The notes: a model not told the origin generated them from the letters alone. A DNA stretch of 7,894 bases from an uncultured Coleofasciculus sp. (GCA_902805485.1 CADCTM010000812.1:1-7894); one strand, 5' to 3'; positions 1 to 6,638 are shown, numbered from the stretch's first letter. Numbers and translations are program-made.

Positions 1-140
1 GTCTCAAAAAGTAAAAGCAAAATTCTTCAGGTTAAATTTTAAAGATATATTTTATTCAAGTTTTAATTCCCAAAGACCGCTTCTCCCAAACCAGGCAGAA
101 AGGGAAACGACCCAGATGAAAATAATATTAAATAGCTAAC

Positions 141-151
141 ACTGACTCAGT
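141..151. promoter_or_regulatory. 11-bp palindrome upstream of the SLH hydrolase gene
   Basis: ACTGA and TCAGT flank a single central C, giving a perfect 11-bp dyad about 80 bp before the start codon and just upstream of the only promoter-like sequence in the leader. The position would suit a dimeric regulator. An 11-bp palindrome can also arise by chance in an AT-rich leader, and no regulator is encoded nearby. Confidence 0.15.
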
Positions 152-163
152 TCTAAACTTTTT

Positions 164-195
164 TTGAAATGAATCAGCTCTAGCAATGCTAAGAT
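164..195 (+). promoter_or_regulatory. Possible promoter of the SLH hydrolase gene
   Basis: TTGAAA at 164-169 resembles a -35 box. TGCTAAGAT at 187-195 resembles an extended -10 element (TGn followed by TAAGAT). The 20-bp spacer is longer than the usual 16-18, so the match depends mainly on the extended -10. Transcription would begin roughly 25-30 bp before the ATG at 230. No Shine-Dalgarno sequence is visible before that ATG. Confidence 0.25.
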
Positions 196-229
196 AAACC
201 CATTTGTAGATAGCTAGATTAAGCTGAAT

Positions 230-2227
230 ATGGTATATTCGCCGACTCGCTTCTCGGATATTCAAAATCACTGGGCACGTTTATTTATTGAAGGGTTAGC
301 GACTCAAGGTATTATTAGCGGGTTTCCTGATGGTACGTTTCGACCTAATCAAGCGATGAGTCGAGCCGAGTTTGCGGCTTTATTACAGAAAGCATTTCAA
401 AAGCCGACAAAACGCCCTTATGTCCCCTTTGTCGATGTTCCTGGAAAACATTGGGCAGCACCCGCCATTCAAAAAGCGTTTGAAACGGGCTTTATATCCG
501 GCTATCCTGGTAATCGCTTTCGTCCAGATGCCAGTATTGCCAGAATGGAGGTTTTAATTTCTTTAGTGACTGGTTTAGAAATTAATTCTGATAAAATAGC
601 AGATATTAAAGCAATCTTTCCAGAATTATATCAAGATGTGGCACAAATTCCTAGCTATGCTATCGAAAAAATTGCCGCTGCTACGGATGCCGGATTTGTC
701 GTTAATTTCCCAAATTTAAAGCAACTCAAACCCCTTGAGGTCGCCACTCGTGCTGATGTCGCCGCTTTTATTTACCAAGCTTTAATTTATTTAGAAAAAG
801 TCTCAGAAATCCCCTCACAATTCATAGTTGTTTATCAAAAAACGGCGACAGTTAGCCATAAACGTGAGTTTCGAGGAGTATGGGCGGCAACAGCTTGGAA
901 CATAGATTGGCCATCTAAACGAGGCTTATCTGTTGAACAACAGCAAAGCGAATTAATCCAAATTCTTGACCGAATGCAAGCGCTGAATCTCAATGCTTTG
1001 CTGTTGCAAGTACGGCCAGCGGGAGATGCTTTTTATGCCTCTCAATTAGAGCCTTGGAGTGAATTATTAACGGGGACTCCAGGTAAAGCACCCGAACCAT
1101 TTTACGATCCACTCGAATTTGCTATCTCTCAATCCCACAAGCGTAATATCGAACTTCACGCCTGGTTCAATCCCTACCGTGCCGGAACTTCTGCACAAAA
1201 ACTCCCCAGCGTTAGCCCTCATATTGCCGTTACTAATCCCGAATATGTCTACAAATACGGCAGCGATTTGTGGATGGACCCAGGAGCAAAAATTGTTCAA
1301 GATTTAACGTACAATGTCATTCTTGATGTGGTACGTCGCTATGATGTGGATGGTATTCATCTAGACGATTATTTCTATCCCTATCCAATATCCGGTCAAA
1401 TTTTTCCCGATGATAAAACTTACAAGAATTATCAAGCAAGCGGAGGCAAATTTACATTAGGAGATTGGCGTCGGGATAATGTTAATCAACTGATGCAACG
1501 CCTGTCTACCGGAATTCGCGCCACCAAATCTTATGTCAAGTTTGGTATTAGTCCATTCGGGATTTATCGTCCCGGACAACCCCCACAAATTAAAGGCTTA
1601 GATCAGTATGAACAGCTTTATGCTGACCCAAAAAAATGGCTAGAAGAAGGGTGGGTAGATTATATCGCTCCGCAACTCTACTGGCGCATTGATCCACCAG
1701 AGCAAAGTTATCCTGTCTTGCTCAAGTGGTGGACTGAAAATAATCCAAAACGCCGCCATATTTATCCAGGTAATCGATTAGCTGCGTTAGATGGAAAAAA
1801 CTGGACAATTTCTGAGTACCAAAGACAAATTGAAATAACCCGCAATCTTTCTTCGGGGTTATCGTTAGGAAATATTTTCTATAGTATGAAGGTATTTAAT
1901 GAAAATCGCCTGGGTGTTGTTGATAGTTTTAAAGCCTCAATTTATGGAGAACCTGCACTAGTGCCAACGCGCTCGTGGTTTGAGTCCGTAGTACCATCTA
2001 TCCCAAGCGGCGTAAGGGGAAAACAGGGCAAGATTACCTGGAAAACTGCCTCAACTGACGCGATTCGTTCCTGGACACTTTATAAGCAGAATGCTGATAC
2101 TTGGAAGCTGATGCAAGTCATTGAAGCGGCGACAACAACGGCGATAGTAGAACCGGGAACCTATGCTTTATGTGCGGTAGATAATCAGGCGAATGAAAGT
2201 GTGGGAGTTGTTGTTTCTGTTAAATAA
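230..2227 (+). CDS. SLH-domain protein with GHL10 (DUF187) glycoside hydrolase domain
   Basis: This is a 665-residue, probably envelope-associated hydrolase. Three SLH repeats lie at about 8-55 (with GFPDGTFRPN), 66-115 (with GYPGNRFRPD) and a divergent third at 134-188. Such repeats normally bind secondary cell-wall polymer or peptidoglycan. The catalytic domain runs from about 211 to 570 and shows the family signatures EFRGVWAA (213-220), VRPAGDAFY (261-269), HAWFNPYR (310-317), DGIHLDDYFYP (374-384), GISPFGIY (439-446) and APQLYW (480-485). The aspartates at 374, 379 and 380 are plausible active-site residues. Residues about 585-665 look like a fibronectin III-like beta domain. GHL10 proteins include E. 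coli DigH (YddW), which cuts stripped peptidoglycan glycan strands, so a similar glycan substrate is likely but inferred. There is no signal peptide: SLH1 begins at residue 8, and an in-frame TAG at 215-217 blocks any useful extension. The next gene is 477 bp away, so this is probably a single-gene unit. Confidence 0.9.
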   Translation: MVYSPTRFSDIQNHWARLFIEGLATQGIISGFPDGTFRPNQAMSRAEFAALLQKAFQKPTKRPYVPFVDVPGKHWAAPAIQKAFETGFISGYPGNRFRPDASIARMEVLISLVTGLEINSDKIADIKAIFPELYQDVAQIPSYAIEKIAAATDAGFVVNFPNLKQLKPLEVATRADVAAFIYQALIYLEKVSEIPSQFIVVYQKTATVSHKREFRGVWAATAWNIDWPSKRGLSVEQQQSELIQILDRMQALNLNALLLQVRPAGDAFYASQLEPWSELLTGTPGKAPEPFYDPLEFAISQSHKRNIELHAWFNPYRAGTSAQKLPSVSPHIAVTNPEYVYKYGSDLWMDPGAKIVQDLTYNVILDVVRRYDVDGIHLDDYFYPYPISGQIFPDDKTYKNYQASGGKFTLGDWRRDNVNQLMQRLSTGIRATKSYVKFGISPFGIYRPGQPPQIKGLDQYEQLYADPKKWLEEGWVDYIAPQLYWRIDPPEQSYPVLLKWWTENNPKRRHIYPGNRLAALDGKNWTISEYQRQIEITRNLSSGLSLGNIFYSMKVFNENRLGVVDSFKASIYGEPALVPTRSWFESVVPSIPSGVRGKQGKITWKTASTDAIRSWTLYKQNADTWKLMQVIEAATTTAIVEPGTYALCAVDNQANESVGVVVSVK

Positions 2228-2322
2228 ACTTTCCAGATTGCTTGACAAATCAGCGAGCGTCTGATCCAGGAATGTTGTTGACCCTTACGATAGGTTGATC
2301 CACTACCAATCTGCAAAATTCT

Positions 2323-2347
2323 TATACCTTTTGATAGATGCAGCTTT
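2323..2347 (+). repeat. 25-nt direct repeat, copy 1
   Basis: Begins TATACCTTTTGATAGATG and ends CAGCTTT. It matches copy 2 (2406-2430) at 24 of 25 positions, the difference being G versus A at position 18. The copies start 83 bp apart in the same orientation, within the long gap before the mannosyltransferase gene. The origin is unknown: a local duplication, remnants of a dispersed repeat, or paired regulator sites are all possible. Confidence 0.75.
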
Positions 2348-2405
2348 TGGTTTAAGCTAAGGCTAACAACTTTTTAGCTCATCATCTATACTTTTAGAGC
2401 CGGAG

Positions 2406-2430
2406 TATACCTTTTGATAGATACAGCTTT
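2406..2430 (+). repeat. 25-nt direct repeat, copy 2
   Basis: Second copy of the repeat at 2323-2347, with A in place of G at position 18. The flanking sequences of the two copies do not match, so the conserved unit is close to 25 nt. Confidence 0.75.
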
Positions 2431-2690
2431 GTCTTTGATGAAATAATTTTTAATAATTGACGATTTTGTAGGTGTAAATCGCTACTGTACAAACAAAATA
2501 TCCAGACTAAAGTTGAAACAAAAAAATCAAATTGTCCTGCTGAACTATTAGAAATTGTCAATCGTACACTTAGGTTGTTACTACGGCTCCATCCTACAAA
2601 CCATCTGGGCAGTTATTAGAAACATCACCCGTTGAAAATTTTAGGACTGACCAATTCATAAAAATGACGATTTTAGTTATGACGTTGCCA

Positions 2691-2697
2691 AGAGGAG
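2691..2697 (+). promoter_or_regulatory. Ribosome binding site fixing the GTG start at 2705
   Basis: AGAGGAG, 7 nt before GTG 2705, is the clearest Shine-Dalgarno sequence in the window. It supports a non-ATG start for the mannosyltransferase over the internal ATG codons, the first of which falls inside the first membrane helix. Confidence 0.7.
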
Positions 2698-2704
2698 TTC
2701 TCTC

Positions 2705-3889
2705 GTGCCTTCAAGCCTAAAACTACGTGTTGACTCATTGCGTTCCTCAACAACGCCGTCAATTCAAGCGCTTCAAGGATTAACCTTTGTAGTCGCAATG
2801 TGGCTTTTCAGTCGGCTCGTAATTATTGTTACGATGCAACTGATTTCGCCCCATTACCCAGCCATTCCGGTTGTACACCCCGAACCCGGACCATTAGATT
2901 TTGTTCCCGGTTTTATTCCCAAACCAAGCTGGGATTTATTCGCCCATTGGGACGCCGCCTGGTTCAGACAAATTGCCACAAAAGGCTACGAATATATACC
3001 AGATGGCAAAATGCACAGCATCGCCTTCTTTCCGCTGTTGCCCTTGGCGATGCGGGCACTGATGACGTTTGGCATTCCTGTGGAAATTGCTGGCGTTTTG
3101 GTCAATAACTTGGCATTCCTGGGCGCCTTAATTCTCCTGTATCGTTGGACAGAAGAACATCACGGCGTCAGCGCAGCCAGGTGGGCAACAGCAGCATTGG
3201 CTTGGTGTCCCTTCTCCTTGTATGGCACCGTAATCTACTCGGAAGGGCTGTTTCTTTTGCTCACTACAGCTTCCTTGCGAGCGTTTGAGAAAGGTCAGTA
3301 TAAAAGAGCCGCACTTTGGGGCGCATTAACCACCGCCACACGAGTAACCGGGGCGGCGCTGATCCCCACCTTTTTAATCGTGGCGTGGCGAGAAAAGCGA
3401 TCGCCCATTGCCTACGTTGCGGCCCTGGCAACAGGATTAGGGCTGCTATCGTTCATGATATTTTGTGCGATTCGTTTTAACGACCCCTTAGCCTTTGTTC
3501 ACGTCCAGAAGGGATGGGGCATTGAGGCAGGATTCAATTTAGACGGCTGGAAAGAGTTATTTGTAACAATTTTCACCTGGCAGCACAGCGCCCTCAAAGA
3601 ATTAACGAAAGCGATCATGCTCTTTGGCGGGGCTTATTTGTTGTGGCACTTCCGCCGCGAACTGTCCCGTGTTGTCTTGATCTACGGGATTTGTTCCATA
3701 GCACTGATCCTGAACTCAGGGGCGATGTGGTCAATCAACCGCTACGCTTTTGGGATCGTATCTCTATCGATCGCATTAGGCATATTACTATCTCGCCACC
3801 GCCGTTGGGGATACGCAACTATGGGCTTCTTCGGGATTTTACTCTTCGACTTTACGATTCGTTTCTCCTGGTGGCGCTGGATATCTTAA
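2705..3889 (+). CDS. PIG-V-type (Mannosyl_trans2) membrane mannosyltransferase
   Basis: A 394-residue polytopic membrane protein with about nine or more hydrophobic helices, the first at roughly 24-46. A long extracytoplasmic loop after helix 1 (about 48-100) carries HWDAAWFRQIATKGY (81-95). This is followed by FFPLLPL (108-114), CPFSLYGTVIYSEGLF (168-183), TRVTGA (212-217), NDPLAF (259-264) and NRY (345-347). These are the landmarks of the PIG-V family (GT-C fold, CAZy GT76), whose eukaryotic members add the second mannose of the GPI anchor. Cyanobacteria have no GPI, so this enzyme presumably moves a hexose from a polyprenyl-phosphate donor onto an envelope lipid, glycan or protein. That substrate is inference. 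The GTG start is set by AGAGGAG at 2691-2697. The gene stands alone, with a long gap before it and a hairpin and a convergent gene after it. No other glycosylation genes are in view to identify the acceptor. Confidence 0.87.
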   Translation: MPSSLKLRVDSLRSSTTPSIQALQGLTFVVAMWLFSRLVIIVTMQLISPHYPAIPVVHPEPGPLDFVPGFIPKPSWDLFAHWDAAWFRQIATKGYEYIPDGKMHSIAFFPLLPLAMRALMTFGIPVEIAGVLVNNLAFLGALILLYRWTEEHHGVSAARWATAALAWCPFSLYGTVIYSEGLFLLLTTASLRAFEKGQYKRAALWGALTTATRVTGAALIPTFLIVAWREKRSPIAYVAALATGLGLLSFMIFCAIRFNDPLAFVHVQKGWGIEAGFNLDGWKELFVTIFTWQHSALKELTKAIMLFGGAYLLWHFRRELSRVVLIYGICSIALILNSGAMWSINRYAFGIVSLSIALGILLSRHRRWGYATMGFFGILLFDFTIRFSWWRWIS

Positions 3890-3934
3890 AAATAGGGTTG
3901 TGTTTTCATTCTGGTTATTAGGTAAATTCCGGAA

Positions 3935-4009
3935 ACTCCCCCCCTAGCCCCCCTTAAGAAGGGGGAAATCGGCTCAAAGTCCCCCTTTTTAACCCTGATG
4001 CGAGGGGTT
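3935..4009. repeat. C/G-rich cyanobacterial-style intergenic repeat
   Basis: Runs of C and G are arranged as alternating inverted blocks. CCCCCTT (3949-3955) pairs with AAGGGGG (3959-3965). The latter can instead pair with TCCCCCTT (3980-3987). AACCC (3991-3995) faces GGGTT (4005-4009). Repeats of this kind, with CCCCCTAGCCCCC followed by AAGGGGG, are scattered through intergenic DNA of many large-genome cyanobacteria, from memory. The copy sits between two convergent genes, a typical location. Confidence 0.5.
3954..3992 (+). terminator. Probable terminator of the mannosyltransferase gene
   Basis: TTAAGAAGGGGGA (3954-3966) pairs with TCCCCCTTTTTAA (3980-3992). This gives a 13-bp stem with one G-T wobble and a 13-nt loop, and the descending arm runs into five Ts. 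It starts 65 nt after the stop at 3889. Because the stem is almost symmetrical, it may also help end the convergent gor transcript, though the T-run on that strand is interrupted. Confidence 0.55.
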
Positions 4010-4045
4010 CTCCGGGTTTGCACTCCAACCATATCCCCCCAGAAA

Positions 4046-5392
4046 TCAGCGCAGGGTGACAAACTCCTCGGCAGTAGAGGGATGGATGCCGACGGTAGCA
4101 TCGAAGTCTTTCTTCGTGGCGCCCATTTTAATTGCGATCGCCATTCCTTGAATAATCTCCGCCGCACTATCGCCCACCATATGCGCCCCCAGTACCTTCT
4201 GGGTATCTTCCTCCACAACTAACTTCACCATCGTTCTTTCATCTCGACCGCTGAGAGTGTGATACATGGGCTTAAACTTGGCACGATAAACCTTCACCGC
4301 ATCCCCGTACCTTTCCCGTGCTTCGGCTTCCGTTAGCCCCACCGTAGCCGCCTCTGGGGTAGAGAATACCGCTGAGGGAACATTTTCATAACACATCGTT
4401 CGGGACATCCCGCCAAACTGAGTATCGGCAAACGCCCTACCTTCGTTAATCGCCACCGGGGTAAGATTAATCCGATCAGTACAGTCGCCTACAGCAAAAA
4501 TATGCTCTTGGCTGGTATGACTGTACTCATCAACCGCGATCGCACCTTTATTAATTTCCACCCCCGCATTTTCCAAACCCAACTTCTCAAGATTTGGCTT
4601 ACGTCCTGTTGCCGACAGGACAACATCTGCCATAATCGTTCCCTGGTGCTTGCCAGCGAGCGTTACCTTCAAACCTTCTGGTGTCTTTTCAATGGTTGGG
4701 GATTCAGCGATTGTCAGAACCTCAATCCCATGCTTTTGCATCCCCTCTTGAATGCCAGAGCGCAGATCGTCATCAAATCCTCGCAAAATTAAATCATTGC
4801 GGATAATCTGCGTCACTTCCGAACCCAAACCATTCATAATGCAGGCAAATTCCACCCCAATATAGCCGCCGCCCAAAATTACCATGCACTTGGGTTGCTC
4901 TGGGAGGAGGAACATATCATCAGAAGTAATTGCGTGTTCGATGCCTGGAATCTCAGGTGGCTTAACCGGCTGTCCTCCAACCGCAATCAAAATTTTATCA
5001 GCAGTAACTTTCCGGTCTTCAATTTCCAAGGTGTGGGGATCGAGGAACTTGGCATAACCGCGAAATAGCTCTACCTTGGCGTTGTCGATCATATTCTGAT
5101 ACACCCCGTTCAGGCGAGTCAGCTCATTATCAACTGCTGCCAGCATCTTTTTCCAGTCGAGGGTGCTTTCTACTCCACTCCAGCCGAACCCTTGTGCATC
5201 GGCAAACAATCCAGGGAAGTGGGAGGCGTAAACCATTAGTTTTTTGGGAATGCAGCCACGATTGACACAGGTGCCACCTAAGCGGCTAAATTCTGCCACC
5301 GCTACCTTCGTTCCATACTGCGCCGCCCGTCTAGCTGCCGCAATACCTCCAGAACCGCCACCTATCACAAATAAGTCGTAATCGTAGGTCAT
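4046..5392 (-). CDS. gor: Glutathione reductase
   Basis: A 448-residue cytoplasmic FAD flavoenzyme that reduces glutathione disulfide with NADPH; E. coli Gor is 450 residues. The FAD fingerprint is VIGGGSGG (9-16). The redox-active disulfide is C42/C47 in GGTCVNRGCIPKK. The pyridine-nucleotide site has GGGYIG (174-179). R198 and R204 match the arginines that hold the 2'-phosphate of NADPH in the E. coli enzyme. ATGRKPN (261-267) and FAVGDC (299-304) mark the central and second FAD segments. The C-terminal dimer-interface domain ends with HPSTAEE (437-443), supplying the H437-E442 acid-base pair. Residue 179 is Gly where the E. coli NADPH enzyme has Ala. The ATG has AGGAAG 11 nt upstream. The gene lies 61 bp after the coiled-coil gene and probably shares its transcript. 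Thioredoxin-type or mercuric reductase is unlikely given the CVNRGC motif and length. Confidence 0.93.
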   Translation of the reverse strand: MTYDYDLFVIGGGSGGIAAARRAAQYGTKVAVAEFSRLGGTCVNRGCIPKKLMVYASHFPGLFADAQGFGWSGVESTLDWKKMLAAVDNELTRLNGVYQNMIDNAKVELFRGYAKFLDPHTLEIEDRKVTADKILIAVGGQPVKPPEIPGIEHAITSDDMFLLPEQPKCMVILGGGYIGVEFACIMNGLGSEVTQIIRNDLILRGFDDDLRSGIQEGMQKHGIEVLTIAESPTIEKTPEGLKVTLAGKHQGTIMADVVLSATGRKPNLEKLGLENAGVEINKGAIAVDEYSHTSQEHIFAVGDCTDRINLTPVAINEGRAFADTQFGGMSRTMCYENVPSAVFSTPEAATVGLTEAEARERYGDAVKVYRAKFKPMYHTLSGRDERTMVKLVVEEDTQKVLGAHMVGDSAAEIIQGMAIAIKMGATKKDFDATVGIHPSTAEEFVTLR

Positions 5393-5403
5393 AATTTAAT
5401 AGA

Positions 5404-5409
5404 CTTCCT
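5404..5409 (-). promoter_or_regulatory. Ribosome binding site of gor
   Basis: AGGAAG on the minus strand, ending 11 nt before the ATG at 5392-5390. The spacing is slightly long but acceptable. It supports this ATG, which also puts the FAD-binding motif at the family's usual distance from the N-terminus. Confidence 0.5.
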
Positions 5410-5414
5410 ATTTC

Positions 5415-5429
5415 CACTATTTATTAGTG
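5415..5429. other. Small hairpin in the gap between the coiled-coil gene and gor
   Basis: CACTA (5415-5419) and TAGTG (5425-5429) form a 5-bp stem around a 5-nt AT loop, within the 61-bp gap just upstream of the gor ribosome binding site. It has no T-run, so it is not a convincing terminator. It may be an operator, a processing site or chance. Confidence 0.2.
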
Positions 5430-5453
5430 TAGGAACTGAGGCGGCGATTGGGT

Positions 5454-6140
5454 CTAAATCTTCTTCGATGGCGACGTGCCATCTGTCTCCTCTGGATAGT
5501 CTGAAGTCGGCTCAGGTTGTAGCTGCTGGCGTCCGTTGCGAATCACCCGGAGCATATCGCTTAACTGCTGCTCTATGCTCGTGAGAACGGCATCAGCGTA
5601 GTCATCGGCACCGTTTTGGATATCCTCACAATCTACCAGTGCCAGTTGGCGCATTTGCTCTAGTTCTTGCTGTGCTTGCAAGCGCATCCGCTCAATCTCT
5701 GCCAGGGTTTGCTCCTGAATTAGTTCACACTCTTGCTGCACTTGCTGGCGAATTTGGCTCGCTTCAAGTTCTGCCTGCTGAATAATGCCCATTTCATCTA
5801 ACATTTGATCGGCACGTCGTTCTGCCGCCTCCATGATTTCTTGGGCGTATTCTTCGGCAGAAAGCAGAATTTCGTCGCGTTGGCGGACGATTTTTTCGGC
5901 GTCCTCAACGGCAGTCGGCAGATTTTCCCGAACTAAATCTAACTGCGCGAGTAATGCCTCCTCATCCACCAGCGTACGCTGCGTAAAGGGGATGTGAAAG
6001 CTATCGAACAAGATTTCCTCAATACGGTTCAGTTCTCGTTGAATATCTATACCTCCCGCTCGATTTGGAGGAAGTTCTCTGGTGTGACTGGGTTCATTGC
6101 GATCGGGGGGTTCGCTCCGGGATGGGTCTTGGCGTAACAT
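5454..6140 (-). CDS. DivIVA-like coiled-coil protein (possible Cdv3)
   Basis: A 228-residue soluble protein. A charged, proline-rich N-terminus (1-30) is followed by IDIQRELNRIEEIL (31-44) and RTLVDEEALLAQLDLVRENLP (55-75). A long Glu/Gln/Arg/Ala-rich coiled coil spans about 78-170, and a conserved-looking tail NGADDYAD (176-183) leads to SDMLRVIRNGRQQL (194-207). The end is acidic to basic and disordered. Such proteins are often annotated as DivIVA-domain or ATP-synthase-b-like in cyanobacteria. Cyanobacterial Cdv3, a DivIVA-like division factor, is the best functional guess, from memory of the family. No membrane segment is present, which argues against a true ATP synthase b subunit. The ATG at 6140 lies 94 bp inside the end of coaD. 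No later ATG precedes the conserved core (the next Met is residue 103), so the overlap appears real. No clear Shine-Dalgarno is seen, which suggests translational coupling to coaD. Confidence 0.75.
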   Translation of the reverse strand: MLRQDPSRSEPPDRNEPSHTRELPPNRAGGIDIQRELNRIEEILFDSFHIPFTQRTLVDEEALLAQLDLVRENLPTAVEDAEKIVRQRDEILLSAEEYAQEIMEAAERRADQMLDEMGIIQQAELEASQIRQQVQQECELIQEQTLAEIERMRLQAQQELEQMRQLALVDCEDIQNGADDYADAVLTSIEQQLSDMLRVIRNGRQQLQPEPTSDYPEETDGTSPSKKI

Positions 6141-6601
6141 TGGCTAATATCTAAGGCAACCTGCTGAGGAACAAGATGAGCGACGGAACCGCCAAATCTG
6201 GCAATTTCTTTCACTACGCTACTACTTAAGAAACTGTACTCGTTAGAAGTGGCGAGAAATACGGTTTCAATCTCATCCCAAAGGGTTTCATTGGTATGAG
6301 CCATCTGGAGTTCTTTTTCAAAGTCGGAAAGTACCCGTAGACCCCGCAACAGCACTTTAGCATTCTTCAGTCTGGCATATTCTACGGTCAAACCGACAAA
6401 ACTATCGGCTTCGACGTTGGGTAGGTGTTGGGTACAGCGGCGAATCTGTTCCACTCGCTCTTGTACGGGAAATAAAGGCGTTTTGCCGGGATTTCGCAGC
6501 ACAGCCACGATCACCTGCTCAAAGAGTTTACAGCCTCGTTCTATGATGTCGAGGTGTCCTAGGGTAATTGGATCGAAGCTGCCTGGATAAATTGCAATCA
6601 C
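6047..6601 (-). CDS. coaD: Phosphopantetheine adenylyltransferase (CoaD)
   Basis: A 184-residue cytoplasmic enzyme that joins ATP and 4'-phosphopantetheine to make dephospho-CoA, the penultimate step of coenzyme A synthesis. The sequence shows YPGSFDPITLGH (5-16) with the nucleotidyltransferase TxGH motif, NPGK (37-40), LLRGLR (84-89), an EYSFLSSS segment (121-128) and VVKEIARFGG (129-138). I chose GTG 6601 because it starts directly at MIAIYPGSFDP, the normal CoaD N-terminus. A start at ATG 6706 would add 35 unrelated residues and lie upstream of the TATAAT box. The core ends near residue 160, as in the 159-residue E. coli enzyme. About 25 extra residues follow, and they overlap the start of the coiled-coil gene. 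This is the first gene of the likely coaD/coiled-coil/gor unit and is divergent from the PilC-like gene. Confidence 0.93.
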   Translation of the reverse strand: MIAIYPGSFDPITLGHLDIIERGCKLFEQVIVAVLRNPGKTPLFPVQERVEQIRRCTQHLPNVEADSFVGLTVEYARLKNAKVLLRGLRVLSDFEKELQMAHTNETLWDEIETVFLATSNEYSFLSSSVVKEIARFGGSVAHLVPQQVALDISQCYAKTHPGANPPIAMNPVTPENFLQIEREV

Positions 6602-6632
6602 GAAGAGAGGACTGTTGTACGTTACTGAGGCG

Positions 6633-6638
6633 ATTATA
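6633..6638 (-). promoter_or_regulatory. Consensus -10 box for coaD
   Basis: Perfect TATAAT on the minus strand, about 31 bp before the GTG at 6601, giving a predicted leader of roughly 20-25 nt. No good -35 lies at 16-18 bp, where the sequence reads CTTAAA or TCTTAA, so an activator or a cyanobacterial -10-driven promoter is possible. It would serve coaD and probably the two genes behind it. Confidence 0.45.

Larger units (their letters stand above)
2228..2704. other. 477-bp gene-free interval
   Basis: AT-rich DNA between two plus-strand genes. It holds a pair of 25-nt direct repeats (2323-2347 and 2406-2430) and a weak ATCAG/CTGAT hairpin just after the upstream gene (2247-2263) that lacks a T-run. 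The ribosome binding site of the next gene lies at its right end. Short open stretches exist on both strands (for example 2461-2622 on the plus strand), but they lack an ATG and resemble nothing I recognise. I see no RNA gene or transposase remnant. Confidence 0.6.

Noticed and set aside
1..42. Possible tail of an upstream gene ending at TAA 40-42
   Set aside because: Only 13 lysine-rich codons are visible, indistinguishable from AT-rich non-coding sequence.
2247..2263. ATCAG/CTGAT hairpin after the SLH hydrolase gene as a terminator
   Set aside because: The stem is only 5 bp and no T-run follows.
2461..2622. Open stretch in the intergenic gap reading ...CPAELLEIVNRTLRLL...
   Set aside because: The segment looks slightly protein-like, but there is no start codon, no ribosome binding site and no family I recognise. 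It is too short to call a pseudogene.
3886..4218. 110-residue minus-strand frame overlapping the end of gor
   Set aside because: It is an out-of-frame reading of gor and the C/G-rich repeat; its composition (Arg/Trp-rich, then repeat-derived) does not look like a real protein.
5454..6140. ATP synthase b subunit identity for the coiled-coil protein
   Set aside because: There is no N-terminal membrane helix and no other ATP synthase genes nearby; the similarity is just coiled-coil composition.
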